The position numbers were made by a program, and so were the translations under genes. The notes below the pieces were generated by a model. That model was not told the DNA's origin, searched no databases, and saw only the letters and a list, made by a program, of their open reading frames with translations. This document shows positions 30,223 through 41,793 of a stretch of DNA of 64,000 nt, piece after piece. This stretch comes from Symsagittifera roscoffensis. Its lineage: Eukaryota > Xenacoelomorpha > Acoela > Convolutidae. The DNA lies in the NCBI RefSeq assembly GCF_963678635.1, contig NW_026971233.1, positions 1 to 64,000 of the forward strand, given 5' to 3'. Position 1 is the stretch's first letter. Each line of letters begins with the position of its first letter.

Positions 30223-31420
30223 GTCTAGGCGATTCGGATTGTAGGGATGCTTCGAATACAGAGCCCTTAACAGGGGGCGATGATACTCAGGCGGGGCACT
30301 CAAGAGATGCTACGGCAATGGCCACAGCCTTTGAACACCTAAACAGGTCTATGGAGACATTCCAGACGAGGTTATCCAGAACTAATGAACGCAGTGAAAA
30401 ATCTAGAAGAGTCTTTAAGAAACCAAGATGCTATGAAGACGAATCTGACGGCTGCATTGACACCTGGATAGAGGTGATGAAACTGCGTTTTGAGGAAGAA
30501 GACCTGTCAGAAAGGCAAGAGTGCAGTGCGCTCACCAGTAACTTGGAAGGGACAGTCCTAAATTGTGTGATGGCCAAAAAACAAAATCAGCGGGATACTG
30601 CTGAGAAAATCTTTGAAATCTTGTCAAATCGTTTTGGCTCAGGGGTGCAGGGACACCAAGCAAGGATGCGCTTCGAGAGAAGGAGGCAACGAGAAGATGA
30701 GATGATAGACAAGTTTCTAGATGATTTGGAGATGCTTAGAAGCGTAGTCAACCGAGACGAGTCGAACAAGAGGTTGAACCTGGCGGTAGCCTCAAAATTC
30801 ATCGATGGTGTGAAGAATGATGAACTTAGTACACTGTTAGCAACACATTACACACCACTATCAACCAATGCGCCAACACCAGAGGAGTTGAGGCTCAAGT
30901 CAAAAGAATATCTTTTACTGAAACCTCCATCGAGATCTGGATATAACAAGAACAGTTATGGCAATTTTAACAACGGACCAGCAAACCAAGGGAACAACTG
31001 GTATAAACCGAGGGACGATATGGACAAGAGACGCTCTTGTGCAAATTGCAGTTCGACGGACCATCACGTGTCAGCGTGCCCAACTTATAAACAGGGCATG
31101 AAAGTAATAGGCTTTAGCCTCGAGAACGAAGATGCGTCAGAAGTCGATCATGAAGATTTCATGAGAGGAGTTTTTGCAAAATTCGGCCCAAGGTGTTTCT
31201 TTGCAACTTGGAAGTTCATTTCAAATCGGATTGTCCGCAATTCTGGGATGTTGTAGCATACATCAAGCATCCAAGGCACGAGGAAGTTTTATCGGGTGTG
31301 AAAGCCAGCAAGGCTCGCCTTTTGAGTGAAGCGGAGACGCGCAGAAAAGAAAAACCGCAAGAGCTGGCAACGAAGAAAAACAGGCGGAAACAGAGGAGAC
31401 ATGTGAACCGGAACCGGTGA
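30223..31420 (+). pseudogene. Gag capsid and zinc-knuckle region, copy C
   Basis: Frame 30210-31256 covers the capsid region (CIDTWIEVMKLRFEEED, LEGTVLNCVMAKKQNQRDT) and the first knuckle CANCSSTDHHVSAC. A one-base change near 31195 moves the second knuckle (CNLEVHFKSDC) into frame 31193-31420, which continues with the charged helix. The N-terminal coiled-coil half of Gag is missing. Confidence 0.8.
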
Positions 31421-32446
31421 CTGAGGCGGACGACTTCAAGATTGATTATAGGGCAGGCGCGAGGGATGCTCTAAATAGAGTGCAGCAGGAACTGGTAACG
31501 AAAGAGATCGAGCAAAAAGTGAAGCTCGAACTGGAAAATGAGAAACTACAGGAGAAACTGAAATGCTTCGAGGCAACAGAAGTCGAAGAAATGAAGGCAC
31601 CAAGTAGTTTGAGCATTAAACTTAATGTGATCTCCGGGCAGAGGTTCGGTATGGTGCCACAAGGAAGCAAAATACAGTCAATAATCTCGGTAGCCGGACA
31701 CCAGGTAATCAGAAATCTGAGCGAACCGTCAGATTTCACTTTGATGCATTTGGATACATATGCAGATTATCTAAGGCAGGTGGAGCCACGCACTGAATCG
31801 AGAGCGGTGCGAGCACTACTAACAACGGGTGCCCCTCGCACAAAGAAGCTTCATGGGCGCTACGTGGAAGTCATTGGACCGTATCAGGTGATGCTGAACG
31901 TAGATGGAATCAGTATCTACACTAGGACGTATGTGACAACAGACTGTGACCAGATAGGACAGATCTATCTGGGTGAAGAAGAACTCAAAGTCCGCAGGAT
32001 AGGCCATGACGCCATGATGGAGCAAGACGCAGTACACATTCGATACGAAGCAGATGTGACTGCACATTTGCTCGACACCAACTGAAAGAAAATCGGAGTC
32101 ACAGGGCTTCTGGACACTGGAGCGGTAGTGAGTGTGATGCCGATAAGGACTTGGGAAATAATGGGCTTCACGAGGGAAGATCTAATTCCGACGATTCTCA
32201 GACTGGCTGCAGCCAATCGAGGAGCGATTTACGTAGCCGGAAAAAACACCAATAATGGTTCTCCACATGAGAGGACGGGATCTTTGGATGAGCATCCTGG
32301 TGGAAGAGAATTTGGACGACGCTGACCAATTCATCTTAGGCAGAGATTTCGTCAGGAACTTTGATGTGATGATCGACTTGAACAACGGTCTAGAAAGGAT
32401 TAGGAACCCGATCGGAAGTATGTTAAGAAACCAATTATTAGAATAA
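31417..32446 (+). pseudogene. Protease region, copy C
   Basis: Frame 31417-32085 holds the pre-protease region (VPQGSKIQSIISVAGHQVI) and stops at TGA just before the protease. The catalytic motif LLDTGAVVSVMP follows in the same frame after the stop and is intact. Frames 32128-32325 and 32255-32446 overlap, and the FILGRDFVRNFDVMID motif lies in the second. One stop and one frameshift thus disable an otherwise normal aspartic protease. Confidence 0.75.
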
Positions 32447-34006
32447 TAACAGACGAAAACAAAGTACCAGTTTTTTAGACAGAAAATTAAAACTACAGCC
32501 GGGACAAGCAATAGTAGCAATTTTTAGAATGAGAAATTTAAATTCGTTAAGTGATAGTAAGCAGGTTTGTTTAGTACCAAATCCAAATAGTCAGAGTTCG
32601 GTGATTTCAGGCCGGAGCTTCTCAGTAACGCGGAATGGACTGTGTGACAGTGTGCACGGTTTCAATCCAGCGTGGAAAGAAGCTTGATTACGCCTTGCCG
32701 GTGAAGACCGACTACGAGGAGACAAAAAACTTGAAGAAACATAGTGTGAAAGACTGTCCTTATCATGCCAATAAAGATAAAATTTTATAAAGGATTAAAG
32801 AATTAAAATCTATTCATAAACTGTTTTCAATGAAGTCCGACACAAACTACGGCTTATCGAGCTGCTCGAATTTTCCGGAACGTCCCTCGTCATATAAACT
32901 AGAGTCTGACAAACCGATTTTGACAGAGATAGAACACTTAAAAAGGAAAATAGGCGAGGGAGATTTCGAGCTATTACGGGAGATTTTATATCGGAACGCG
33001 GATGTATTTTCAAGACATAAGGCGGATATCGGTTGCTGTAAATTCGTCGAACACGAAATCGAACTTGAGGAAGGCTCCGTTCCCCATAGGGAAGGCGCAA
33101 GACGAATGACGCGACATAAATCGAAGCGTGCCGAGCGGAAATAGAGATGTTGCTCGAATACGACCTGATAGAACGCTCGAAATCGCCATGGGCTTTCGGG
33201 GTAGTAACGGCGAAAAAGAAAGTGGGCAGCTTAGGTTTTGTTGCGACTTTCTCTACTTGAACGCGGTAAAGATAAAAGATGCGTACCCGATACCGCGAAG
33301 AGACAAGAGCCTCTATAAACTTGGTGATGCCAAGTTATTCACCACATTGGACTAGGGTTCTGCCTTCTGGCAGGTCCCTCTGCCGAAGAAGTATAGAGAA
33401 AAGACCGGATTCCCGTGTGAGTTGGGGTTGTACCAGTGGAAGAGGATGCCCTTCGGCTTGTGCAACGCAACGGCCAGGTTTCAAAGACTGATGGCTCAGG
33501 CTTTGACCAGAGTGACAAGGAAGTACGGGAATCTTGTGATGTGTTACGTAGATGACGTAGTCATAGGAACACCGACCCTGGGAGACCACATAGATCGGCT
33601 CGATGATTTCTTTGGATGCATGAAAAGAGCAGGCTTGAAATGTAAACCATCGAAATGTGAAATCCTTAGGGATTCAATCAAGTACCTGGGAAGAATGGTG
33701 GACAGGCATGGTGTGAGGCCGTACCCGGAAGGAGTAGAAGCTGTGTTGACATGGAAGGCTTCCAGAACGGACACACAGCTCATGAGCTTCCTAGGGTTTG
33801 CCAACTACTACCGTGAGTTCATAAAAGGATATGCAGACAAGGTGTATCCGATGCAGAAGCTGATGCGCAACATAGGGAAAAAGTTCGAATGGAGCGATGA
33901 AGCTCAAACGGCCTTCGAGAACATAAAGCGGCAACTGTGCGAAGCGCCAGTGCTAGGCTGCCTACTGAAAAAGGCATGTTTGTTCTTGACACGTACGCAT
34001 CAGTAG
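32447..34006 (+). pseudogene. Linker and reverse transcriptase, copy C
   Basis: After a broken linker (32447-32830), frame 32830-33144 carries the segment before the RT and the start of the fingers (VPHREGARRMTRHKSK). Frame 33128-33355 continues to TTLD, where a TAG follows the first catalytic Asp. Frame 33422-34006 has FGLCNATARFQRLMAQAL, CYVDDVVIGTPTL (YVDD at 33545-33556) and the thumb. Catalytic residues are present but separated by stops and frameshifts. Confidence 0.85.
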
Positions 34007-35460
34007 TAGCCATCTCGGGAATATTGCATCAGGAGCAGGAATGCAGGAATGGCATGGGAGAACCGTTCTCTGTCCCATTGCATATGGCAGTAAGGTGTTA
34101 AGTGACAATGAGATGAAATATGGTGCACCAAAAGCAGAAACATTTGCAATAGTCACATTTGTGGAAAAGTACCGCGCATACTTGAAGAGCGCTCCCTTTA
34201 AGTTACGCGTGGACCAGAGTTATATAGGAAGGTGGATAGTGAGACTAGATGGCTACCACATGATAATCGAGCACAGGATGCAAGACAAACACCAGAATGC
34301 TGACAGCCTCAGCAACAAAACCGAGTTCTATGAGAGACTGGAACAGAATCAGGCCAATCAGGCAGAAATAAAGGAAGGATTCTCGTTTCTGGACAAAGAA
34401 ACTTATGAAGCGCTTCCCTTAACGAGATGGTTGGACAAGTCTGAACATCCAATTCAAGGACATCCTGAGTTACCTGTAGAGAAAGCAGCCGAGATAAAGA
34501 TCCAATCCGAGATAAAGATCTGTTGCTGCGCTCGAACCTGGTCCAGCAGAAACTCTCTCGCATGAACATTAACAGCCTCTCATTATTGGATAAAACGGTG
34601 CAGGTCACACGGCAAGTGATGCGGATGCTGGGTGGATTGTTAGAGAGAGAAGTGACCAGAGATGGCCCCGAGTGGGCAGCAGCAGTGGCATCACTGACAC
34701 TCAGTGAGAAGGTGAAGATCATAACGTCCATACGACAACACAAAGAGAACGAGAGGGATTGTAGGACAATAGTTCAGCAACTAGTATCCTCAATACCACA
34801 CGTGGTTTCAATCAATACTTCTTACATACGGAAAGAACAGGGGAACGATACCCAAATGAAGAAAACTGTTACCTTTGTGGACCAGGATAAAGAAGGTGAA
34901 AAGGTTGAACGAAACCTGGTGCAAGATTGTTTGTCCGGGAGATGAACGGTGAGAAGAGCCAGCGAGTTCAAGATCAACACCCGGGACAAGGAAGTTTGTC
35001 CGGGGAGTCTGATGTAGATGAGGAAGTTCCTGATGGGAAGCAGGACCTGGAGAACAAAGTTTTGTTCGGGGAGTTCATATGGATGAGAAGAAAGCACAGA
35101 ACTGACCCAGGAGATGGCGCAGAATCCGTCGCAGACTCTTCATTAGATGACAACTCCCGAAACTCAGGAATTGACACCTACTCAGACAGGAACTCGAGCT
35201 CAGGATCAGAACTGTCAGAATTAGCGATCCACACACTACTAGTGGAAACTCGAGCAAGGGATCTGGATAGAGAGGTATACCAGGACCCTGATAGTGATTT
35301 CTACCTCATACCAGGTGAAAGAGTCTTTGATAACGCAGTGGATGATCTGGAGACAATAGCGGTATCGAAACGTTCGATGAGTCTGTTGCCACAAAAAGAG
35401 TTAGTCAGGACTGATCTTCAGCCATTCAAACAGGAAACACAGCCATTGGCAAAGATTTAG
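34007..35460 (+). pseudogene. RNase H remnant, connector and pre-integrase region, copy C
   Basis: Frame 34041-34565 has the RNase H core (PIAYGSKVLSDNEMKYG) but lacks the Asp-containing LSWLKTYSMD stretch seen in copy A. The connector (EGFSFLDKETYEALPLTRWL) and frames 34523-34945 and 34927-35460 follow. The last is rich in acidic residues and Ser (SSLDDNSRNSGID) and contains ARDLDREVYQDPDSDFYLIP. Frame changes lie near 34520 and 34930. No enzyme activity can be expected from the RNase H. Confidence 0.65.
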
Positions 35461-35511
35461 TGCGTTAAGCTGGAAGAATATACGCATCAGCCCAATGAGC
35501 TGAATAGTCAG

Positions 35512-36600
35512 ATGAGGGTCATGAAGACGTATTTGAAGGCGAGATTCAGACTCTCGGATCTTCTAAGAGCGCAGAGAAATGAACGCATGACAAGCAACCT
35601 GAAAAGGTGGATCGAAAATGGTTCTCCGGACAAAGGAGACCTCGAGGAAGACAGTTACCGCATTCTGAGACAATATTTTATGCAGAAAGAGGCAAGTTTA
35701 TACTTGAACAAGGACGGGGTTGTGGCTTGCAAGAGAAGAGATGAAGACAAAGTCCTATACAAATATAACGCGATAGTGTTGCCGCAACTCTATCAGACAG
35801 AACTCTTAATCAGGTCGCATGATCAGATGGGCCATTAGGGGATCGACAAAATATATCAGAGGATCCTGAAGCGCTTTGAGTGGCCTGGAATGAAAAAGGC
35901 AGGCAAGAAGTGTGTAACAGCATGTCTGTCTTGCCAACAGGTCAAGGATCCAAGGATATTGCGATTTCCCTTACAATCGATCGAGTCGTCTGAATTCAAC
36001 GAGGTGGTGCAAATAGATCACCACAAGATATGCATGACAGACAGTGGTTATAATCAAGTCTTGGTCATGATAGATTACTTCACGAAGTATGCAGAGGCCG
36101 TGCCCTGCATAACTGCCTCAGCGGAAGAAACGTGCGTCACCTGATCAATACGTGGATAGCGAGAGACGGTAGTCCGATGACGTTTCAACCGGATAACGGA
36201 ACAGCTTTCGTAGGAGAGCTCACAAAAGAGATAATGAGACGCTCACAGGTTGCTCAAGCTCACTCCACGACATACCATCCCCAGACAAATGGCTTAGTGG
36301 AAAGGCAGAATTGAACGTTAGTGTCGATGCTGTGGGTATATTGTTCCAGGTACATGACCAATTGGGACAGATATCCTCCACAGGTGATGGGAGCTTACAG
36401 TAGCACACAGCATTCCACCACTGGGGTTAGTCCACATATGATGCTGACCGGGCACGAGAAGTCTTTGCCCTTGACTTTCTTCTACCCAGAGTATGAAGGT
36501 AAGAAGACGTCACCACAGGTCTATGCAAGGGATGTAATAAGACGTCAGCAGGAGTTAAACGACTTATGTAGACGGAATACTCAGCAGGCACAGGCAAGTC
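35512..36600 (+). pseudogene. Integrase, copy C
   Basis: Frame 35512-35838 includes the HH pair (RSHDQMGH) and ends in TAG. Frame 35890-36144 has CVTACLSCQQV and the first Asp (VQIDHHKICMT). Frame 36132-36314 has the second Asp (QPDNGTAFVGEL) and the Glu region (TNGLVERQN) and ends in TGA. Frame 36321-36689 continues to the QAQASQR helix. All HHCC and DDE residues are visible, the most complete integrase set of the family here, but several stops interrupt it. Confidence 0.85.
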
Positions 36601-36604
36601 AGAG

Positions 36605-37123
36605 GATCTTCCGTTCACGATACAGACTCATCAAAATGACAGGACACGATCCAAGAAGAAATATAACCCTTACGGCGATGATTTTGTAGTGGACGGGTTA
36701 GACTTAAAGAAGATGGGGGAAGAAGTAGTGGGTCTAGAAAAAATAACTGTGTCACAGGACATTGACATAGTCGATGATCACGACGATGAGTGGGTTGATG
36801 ACCGGTCGAAACCCGAGGTAGAGTTCGACGACGAGCAACAGCAGTCATATGAAAAAGACTTGACGAATCTACGTGTCTTGGAATGGCTGAAGGAAATGAC
36901 GTCGGACCCAAAGGAGATCAGTGACACGATTCAAGATGTAGATCGTGAAAGCATGAAATACATGAAAACCGAAGGAGAAGATCCTTCCTGGGCTGCCCAG
37001 GAGGGGCGACTACTCATTCCGGCTTCCAACCTCGACTTGATACCCGGTATGCAATCGAAGGGGACGTCGATGGATATTTTTGTCCGGGAAGTGGCGGTAG
37101 GACTTACCCACACTGAAAATTAA
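36605..37123 (+). pseudogene. Acidic Pol tail, first copy in C (deletion-fused)
   Basis: At about 36605 the integrase joins directly to the middle of the acidic tail, skipping the integrase C-terminal domain. Frame 36689-37123 then reads as in copy B (IDIVDDHDDEWVDDRSKPE) and ends with a TAA after THTEN. The 160-bp spacer that follows matches that of copy B and leads to the first copy of the accessory ORF start. Confidence 0.6.
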
Positions 37124-37284
37124 TTGCAAATTTTTAGAAACCGATTGGTTTTAATAAATTTTAGGATCAAAATCTTTTTATCTGACTGTTTTAAATAAAT
37201 TTTAACAAGAAGTTAAGGTGGAACGGACAAGTGTGACATTTGTGACCTCTTTTCTAGATCCTGATTGATCGTTTAATTTTTCAC

Positions 37285-37683
37285 ATGAGTCAAATCTTTA
37301 AATCAAATCAAATCAAACCCGAAAAGAGAATGGATAACTTCAACTTGGATGAATTGATTGACCTGGCAGAGGCATATGTAGGACCGATGGTAGATGCGAT
37401 CTATCGTCGGCTAATGGATCGAGACTTCGCTCTGGACGACCCAGAGGTAGTCATGTTGCTGACCGCCCTGATAAACATCTTGGGGCATGACAACCGTGGG
37501 GACCACCCCACGGAAGTCCTATTGATGGCAGCATACGGAGAAAGGGGAGTACTAGACCGCCCGAACATGAGAGTGATGAGGTGGAGAAACGGAGCTCTCT
37601 CAGGGAGTGACTTGGCGAACGAGCCTGGATTGAGAAGTTCTAGGACTTATCAACCAGGTGAGATGCTTTTGCCTTCCAAGCCC
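37285..37683 (+). pseudogene. Accessory ORF N-terminus, first copy in C
   Basis: ATG at 37285 begins the same helical domain as copy B (DNFNLDELIDLAEAYVGPM). After the LLPSKP position (about 37683) the sequence switches, in frame, to the integrase C-terminal region (HKPSTEDWCIPADMEEGD) and soon stops. The junction is a recombination point at a shared CCCAA-like sequence, so this is not a full gene. Confidence 0.65.
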
Positions 37684-38474
37684 AACGAAAACACTAAGCC
37701 ACACAAACCATCGACAGAAGACTGGTGTATACCTGCAGACATGGAAGAGGGGGATTAGCTAATGATGGACCCTGCTTGTGAGGTCAACGAGAAGGGCATC
37801 AGGGAAAAGAACGATGGAAATGAAATCATAGAGGAAGGAACAAGTACACCACTGGACCTGGACCCAATTGAGGTGATTGAAGATGACGATGAAACTTTAC
37901 CCTACGCAGAAGAGGACTGGCAAGACCCTGAACAAATGGAGGTTCCCAAGAACTTGGAACCGGATCTTCCGTTCACAATACAGACTCGACAGAATGAGAG
38001 GACAAGACCCAGAAAAAGATATAACCCTTACGGCGACGTTTTTGTAGTGGACAGGATAGACCTAAAGAAGATAGGGGAAGAAGTAGTGGGTCTAGAAGAA
38101 AAAACTGTGTCAAAGGACATTGACATAGTCGATGATCACGACGATGAGTGGGTCGATGACCGGTCGAAACCCGAGGTAGAATTCGACGACGAGCAACAGC
38201 AGTCATATGAACAAGACTTGACGAATCTGCGTGTTTGGAATGGCTGAACGAAATGACGTCGGACCCAAAGGAGATCAGTATCACGATTCAAGATGTAGAT
38301 CGTGAAAGCATGAAATACATGAAAACCGAAGGAGAAGATCCTTCCTGGGCTGCCCAGGAAGGGCGACTACTCATTCCGGCTTCCAACTTCGACTTGATAC
38401 AAGGTATGCGATCGACGGGGACGTCGATGGGTATTTTTGTCCGGGGAGTGGGGTTAGGACTTACCCACACTGAA
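37684..38474 (+). pseudogene. Integrase C-terminal end and acidic Pol tail, second copy in C
   Basis: Starts with STEDWCIPADMEEGD (integrase C-terminal region), a TAG, then frame 37762-38247 through RKRYNPYGDVFVVDR and the acidic stretch. A one-base change near 38235 leads to frame 38235-39014 with SWAAQEGRLLIPASNFDL and THTEN. Unlike copy B and the first copy in C, there is no stop after THTEN. The frame reads on into the macro-like domain. Confidence 0.6.
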
Positions 38475-39060
38475 AATTTATTAATAAAAAAATTAAGAAT
38501 AGCAAGAGAGACAGGAGATTTAGAAGCGGAAACATGCGAGGACCCTAAGAAACCGGACATAGGGAGGGTAGTTGAGTCATATTTTAATTTACCAAATGAA
38601 TATTTAAGTAGCATAATACTGACAATCAGCGATTTCGTACTGACAGATAGAACATGTGCGATAGCAATCACAGCAGACATGAGTTTTAAGACAGCGTTAA
38701 CAGCGGATTTTAGGAGAAAATATAAAAACATAGAATTTCTTTGGAAGCAAAGACCAGGAATAGGGGGGCGTAGCAGCCTTACCTCCGGCAGCTTCACAGA
38801 TACCGGGAAAATACCTATGTTTCTTATTGACACGGGCGACGGAGAAGCGGCACGTGGACCCGGAAAACCTAGTCTTGTCCTTGATGAGATTGAGAGAAGT
38901 CCTCGTGGAAAGGGATGTGAAGGAGCTTTCGCTTCCAGTGTACGATCCGAACAGAGGACGACTGCATCCTCGGGAACTGTACGCGCTCATACACGTAATC
39001 TTCTCCGGTACTAATATACAAGTATACTTCCATAAGAAATATTACTTAAGTATAGGCTGA
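38475..39060 (+). pseudogene. Macro-domain-like region continuous with the Pol tail
   Basis: Read in frame from the Pol tail to about 38827, then after a one-base shift in frame 38827-39060. The order of motifs fits a macro domain of the OARD1/TARG1 type: a strand with ISDF, CAIAITADMSF followed by an ADFRRKY helix, WKQRPGIG, a strand with PMFLID, LVLSLMRLREVLVERDVKE, SLPVYDPNRGRL, then LYALIHVIFSGTNIQVYF. Known members bind or remove ADP-ribose. The Gly-rich ligand loops are degenerate here, so activity is doubtful. The segment is absent from copy B and from the first tail of C; a trace is in copy D. Confidence 0.6.
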
Positions 39061-39428
39061 GCTAAGGTAACATGCAAGAGGGTGTCAGACTAAAGTATGT
39101 GTAGTGTGTGGTATGTATGTTATGTTATGTGTTATGTTATTAAGATCCTGGGTAAGAAGGAGTTGGTGACCACGAACATCTGAATAAGATCCAAAGTTTG
39201 GACTGTCCAAGATTTGGTCGAATTGCAAAATTTTAGAAACCGATTGATTTTAATAAATTTTAGGATCAAAAAGTTTTGATCTGACTGTTTTAAATAATTT
39301 TTAACGAGAAGTTGAGGTGGAGCGGACAAGTGTGATATTCGTGATATGTTTTCTAGATCCTGATTGATCGTTTAGTTACTCAATTGAGTCAAATCTTTAA
39401 ATCAAATTGAATCGAACCCGAAAAGAGA
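39061..39428. other. Spacer between macro-like region and accessory ORF, copy C
   Basis: First half low in complexity (repeats of TATGT around 39110-39140). From about 39220 it matches the spacer that precedes the accessory ORF in copy B and in the first copy of C (for example TTTTAGAAACCGATTG). This could contain a leader or splice acceptor for a subgenomic message, but nothing decisive is seen. Confidence 0.4.
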
Positions 39429-40364
39429 ATGGATAACTTAAACTTGGATGAATTGATGGACCTGGCAGAGGCATATGTAGGACCCATGGTAGATGCGATC
39501 TATCGTCGGCTAATGGATCGAGACTTCGCTCTGGATGACCCAGTGGTAGTCATATTGCTGACCGCCCTGATAAACATCTTGGGGCAAGACAACGGTGGGA
39601 ACCGCCCCACGGAAGTCCTATTGATGGCAGCATACGGAGAAAGGGGAGTACTAGAGCGCTCGAACATGAGAGTGATGAGGTGGAGAAACGGGGCTCTCTC
39701 TGGGAGTGACTTGGCAAACGAGCCTGGATTGAGAAGTTCTAGGACTTATCAACCAAGTGAGATGCATTTGCCCTCCAAGCCCAATCCTGAATTTGCTCAA
39801 GAATTTGCTCAAGAGATGAATAGCGAGGCTGCCTCGTCTAGTTCACCACTGAGAATAGCTGTGCCACCAAAAAGGGTGTGAGTAGAACAGGGGGTTCAAA
39901 CGAACCAAACCATGCAAGATCTAGATGGGATGAAAGACGAGCTGGAGGGGACCAGAAAAGAGCTGGATGAGATGACTAAGACCTTGCTCAATACGGAGTA
40001 CGACAGAGACATGTGGAAGAGATTGTTTGAAGACTGCAACAAGAAGCAGGGTGAGGAAATTGAACGCTTGAGGTGGGACTATAAGGAGCGATCGAAGCGG
40101 GTGGCACTGACAAAAGCCGTGAAAAAAGTGATACCTGCAAGGAGTTTTCCTCGTGGGCAGTCCCCGATGGTGCTCTTAACGCCTCGAGAAATGATTCAAA
40201 CGACGGAGACGCAACTCCCAGCTACAACAGGCCGAGTGACAATCCCGGACCCGAGTGATACCTTGGGTGACCCAGTCGTGGAGCAAACGGTGAGGAACCT
40301 GATAGAGACAGCTGGACGACTAGTCGCCAATAGGAATGCGCCAGGTTCCGGGTTGACTGCACCC
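39429..40364 (+). pseudogene. Accessory ORF, helical and coiled-coil half, copy C
   Basis: ATG at 39429 begins the helical domain (LDELMDLAEAYVGPM). A TGA at 39879-39881 after PPKRV is the only stop. The same frame then continues (39912-40364) through the coiled coil (MKDELEGTRKELDEMTKTL) and a Pro/Thr-rich linker to the exact point where element F is inserted. The last codons of the open frame after 40364 are antisense LTR. Together with 47319-48485 it formed one gene of about 700 codons. Confidence 0.7.
40360..40364. repeat. Target-site duplication, left of element F
   Basis: CACCC at 40360-40364 directly abuts one end of F. The same five bases occur at 47314-47318 on the other side. A 5-bp duplication is usual for gypsy-type integrases and confirms the element ends. 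Confidence 0.85.
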
Positions 40365-40655
40365 TGTGATTTCTTGATGAATAAAAGATGAATACAAGAC
40401 TCAATTCATCTTGTTTATATAATAGATAAGTTTGTAAATAATGTCATGACAAAATATAGAGTTCAACTTAAATCTTTCATAAATTGAAACAGAGTGACTG
40501 AGCGAACTTGTTAAAGAATAGAATATGGGTTGACAGGTCGATAGTGACCTTGAGAGCCAATAACAGAGATTAACAATAACAGAGATTAGTAACTAGCATT
40601 GAAAGTAATACTATAGTGACGTCATAACAATACAGTTAGACAGCACCACATCACA
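40365..40655 (-). repeat. 3' LTR of element F
   Basis: 291 bp, beginning TGTGATGTGG at 40655 on the minus strand and ending at 40365 next to the target duplication. Homologous to 47022-47313 and to the LTR of E. Contains the palindrome TGACGTCA at 40617-40624 and the TTTATATAA TATA-like element (minus strand). Confidence 0.9.
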
Positions 40656-40670
40656 TTTCCCCCTCTAGGG
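40656..40670 (-). promoter_or_regulatory. Polypurine tract of element F
   Basis: On the minus strand CCCTAGAGGGGGAAA lies directly before the LTR. It is the primer for plus-strand synthesis, identical in position to that of element E. Confidence 0.85.
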
Positions 40671-40865
40671 AAAAATTCAAATGATATTTTTGAATTTCCT
40701 TGAATTATGAATAACTAAGCGTACACTGACTGCCGGTAACAAAACTTCATATAACAAAAATAGCACTAAGAGAAGTTTGAAAGATTAGATTGACGGATAT
40801 GAAATTTAGATAAATGTACTGAAATTGTTTTAAATGACTAGAAAAGTTTAAACAACAGGATAGTT

Positions 40866-41747
40866 TCAGTTTTGTGCACGACGCAAGGGGTGATCCGTTA
40901 AAACTAAACCATTGGGAAGAACAACCCGGGATTGCCCCACTTGAACATTTGTCTCTTGGCTAGCCACGGCAAAACAATCTCTCCTGTCCGGCGAAACAGG
41001 AGTTGACGGAGACGACAAAGTAGCTTGTGCGACATTCACGGAATGTCTAATCAGGCTGCCGTCGAAAGTTGTCTGCTTTTCCCGGCGAAATGAGATTCGG
41101 GATGAACTCGACGATGACAAATTATCACCGTCCGGCTCTGAAACTAAACCAGATACATCCCGGGTGGTAAGACCCGATGCTGCCAAATTGGACGAAGAAC
41201 ACTCTTGTAGCTTCGGTACCGATGAGTCATCGTCAGAAGAGATAGGAATAAGAACCGGGCAGGATAGTAGTTTGTCTTTAGTTGGAGATGGTGACTTAGG
41301 TTTAATACTGATGGGAACCTCCGCTCCTTGGTTTCCCGATGTGGACGAAGAAGCCGTCAAACCTATCACTGGAGTAGACTGTTGAGAATAAGGAATAGTT
41401 TGAATGCCTGGAGCCTCCGAGATCAAATTGTGCTTCGATTTGGACAATAAGACTTGGGTACGCGATGGCGTAGACGAGGACATCATAGATGGGAATTGCG
41501 GACGAGCAGGTACAGACACAGTTTTGGCCGAAATTTGTTGACGAGAACTCGTTGGCTTTAAAGGACGATTGTCTTCCGACGATGAAGGCGAAGATGATGA
41601 CGCAATGGGGCGTTTTTGCCCCTTTTTGACAGGCGTTGCTCGCTTGCCTAAAAAACTTAGACTCGTTGACTTAAGACGTACAGCAAGGTGATTTCTTCTA
41701 ATCACTTTCCCATTGTCAGTAATAAATGTGGACCCAGTAATCTGCAC
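40866..41747 (-). CDS. Integrase C-terminal end and Ser-rich tail, element F
   Basis: 294 codons open. The first 30 complete the integrase C-terminal fold (QITGSTFITDNGKVIRRNH). The rest is a Ser/Pro/Thr-rich tail with basic patches (KKGQKRPIASSSSPSSSED). SUMO-interaction-like cores are present: VLIPISSDDDSS, and PVIGLTASSS where E has the stronger VIDLT. It ends about 210 bp before the LTR. The start codon is internal; a frame change near 41780 separates it from the integrase core. Confidence 0.65.
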   Translation of the reverse strand: MQITGSTFITDNGKVIRRNHLAVRLKSTSLSFLGKRATPVKKGQKRPIASSSSPSSSEDNRPLKPTSSRQQISAKTVSVPARPQFPSMMSSSTPSRTQVLLSKSKHNLISEAPGIQTIPYSQQSTPVIGLTASSSTSGNQGAEVPISIKPKSPSPTKDKLLSCPVLIPISSDDDSSVPKLQECSSSNLAASGLTTRDVSGLVSEPDGDNLSSSSSSRISFRREKQTTFDGSLIRHSVNVAQATLSSPSTPVSPDRRDCFAVASQETNVQVGQSRVVLPNGLVLTDHPLRRAQN

Positions 41748-41793
41748 AATTTTACCTTTAAAAGATTTGAAAAGTTCTCAACCAGATTTCCTA

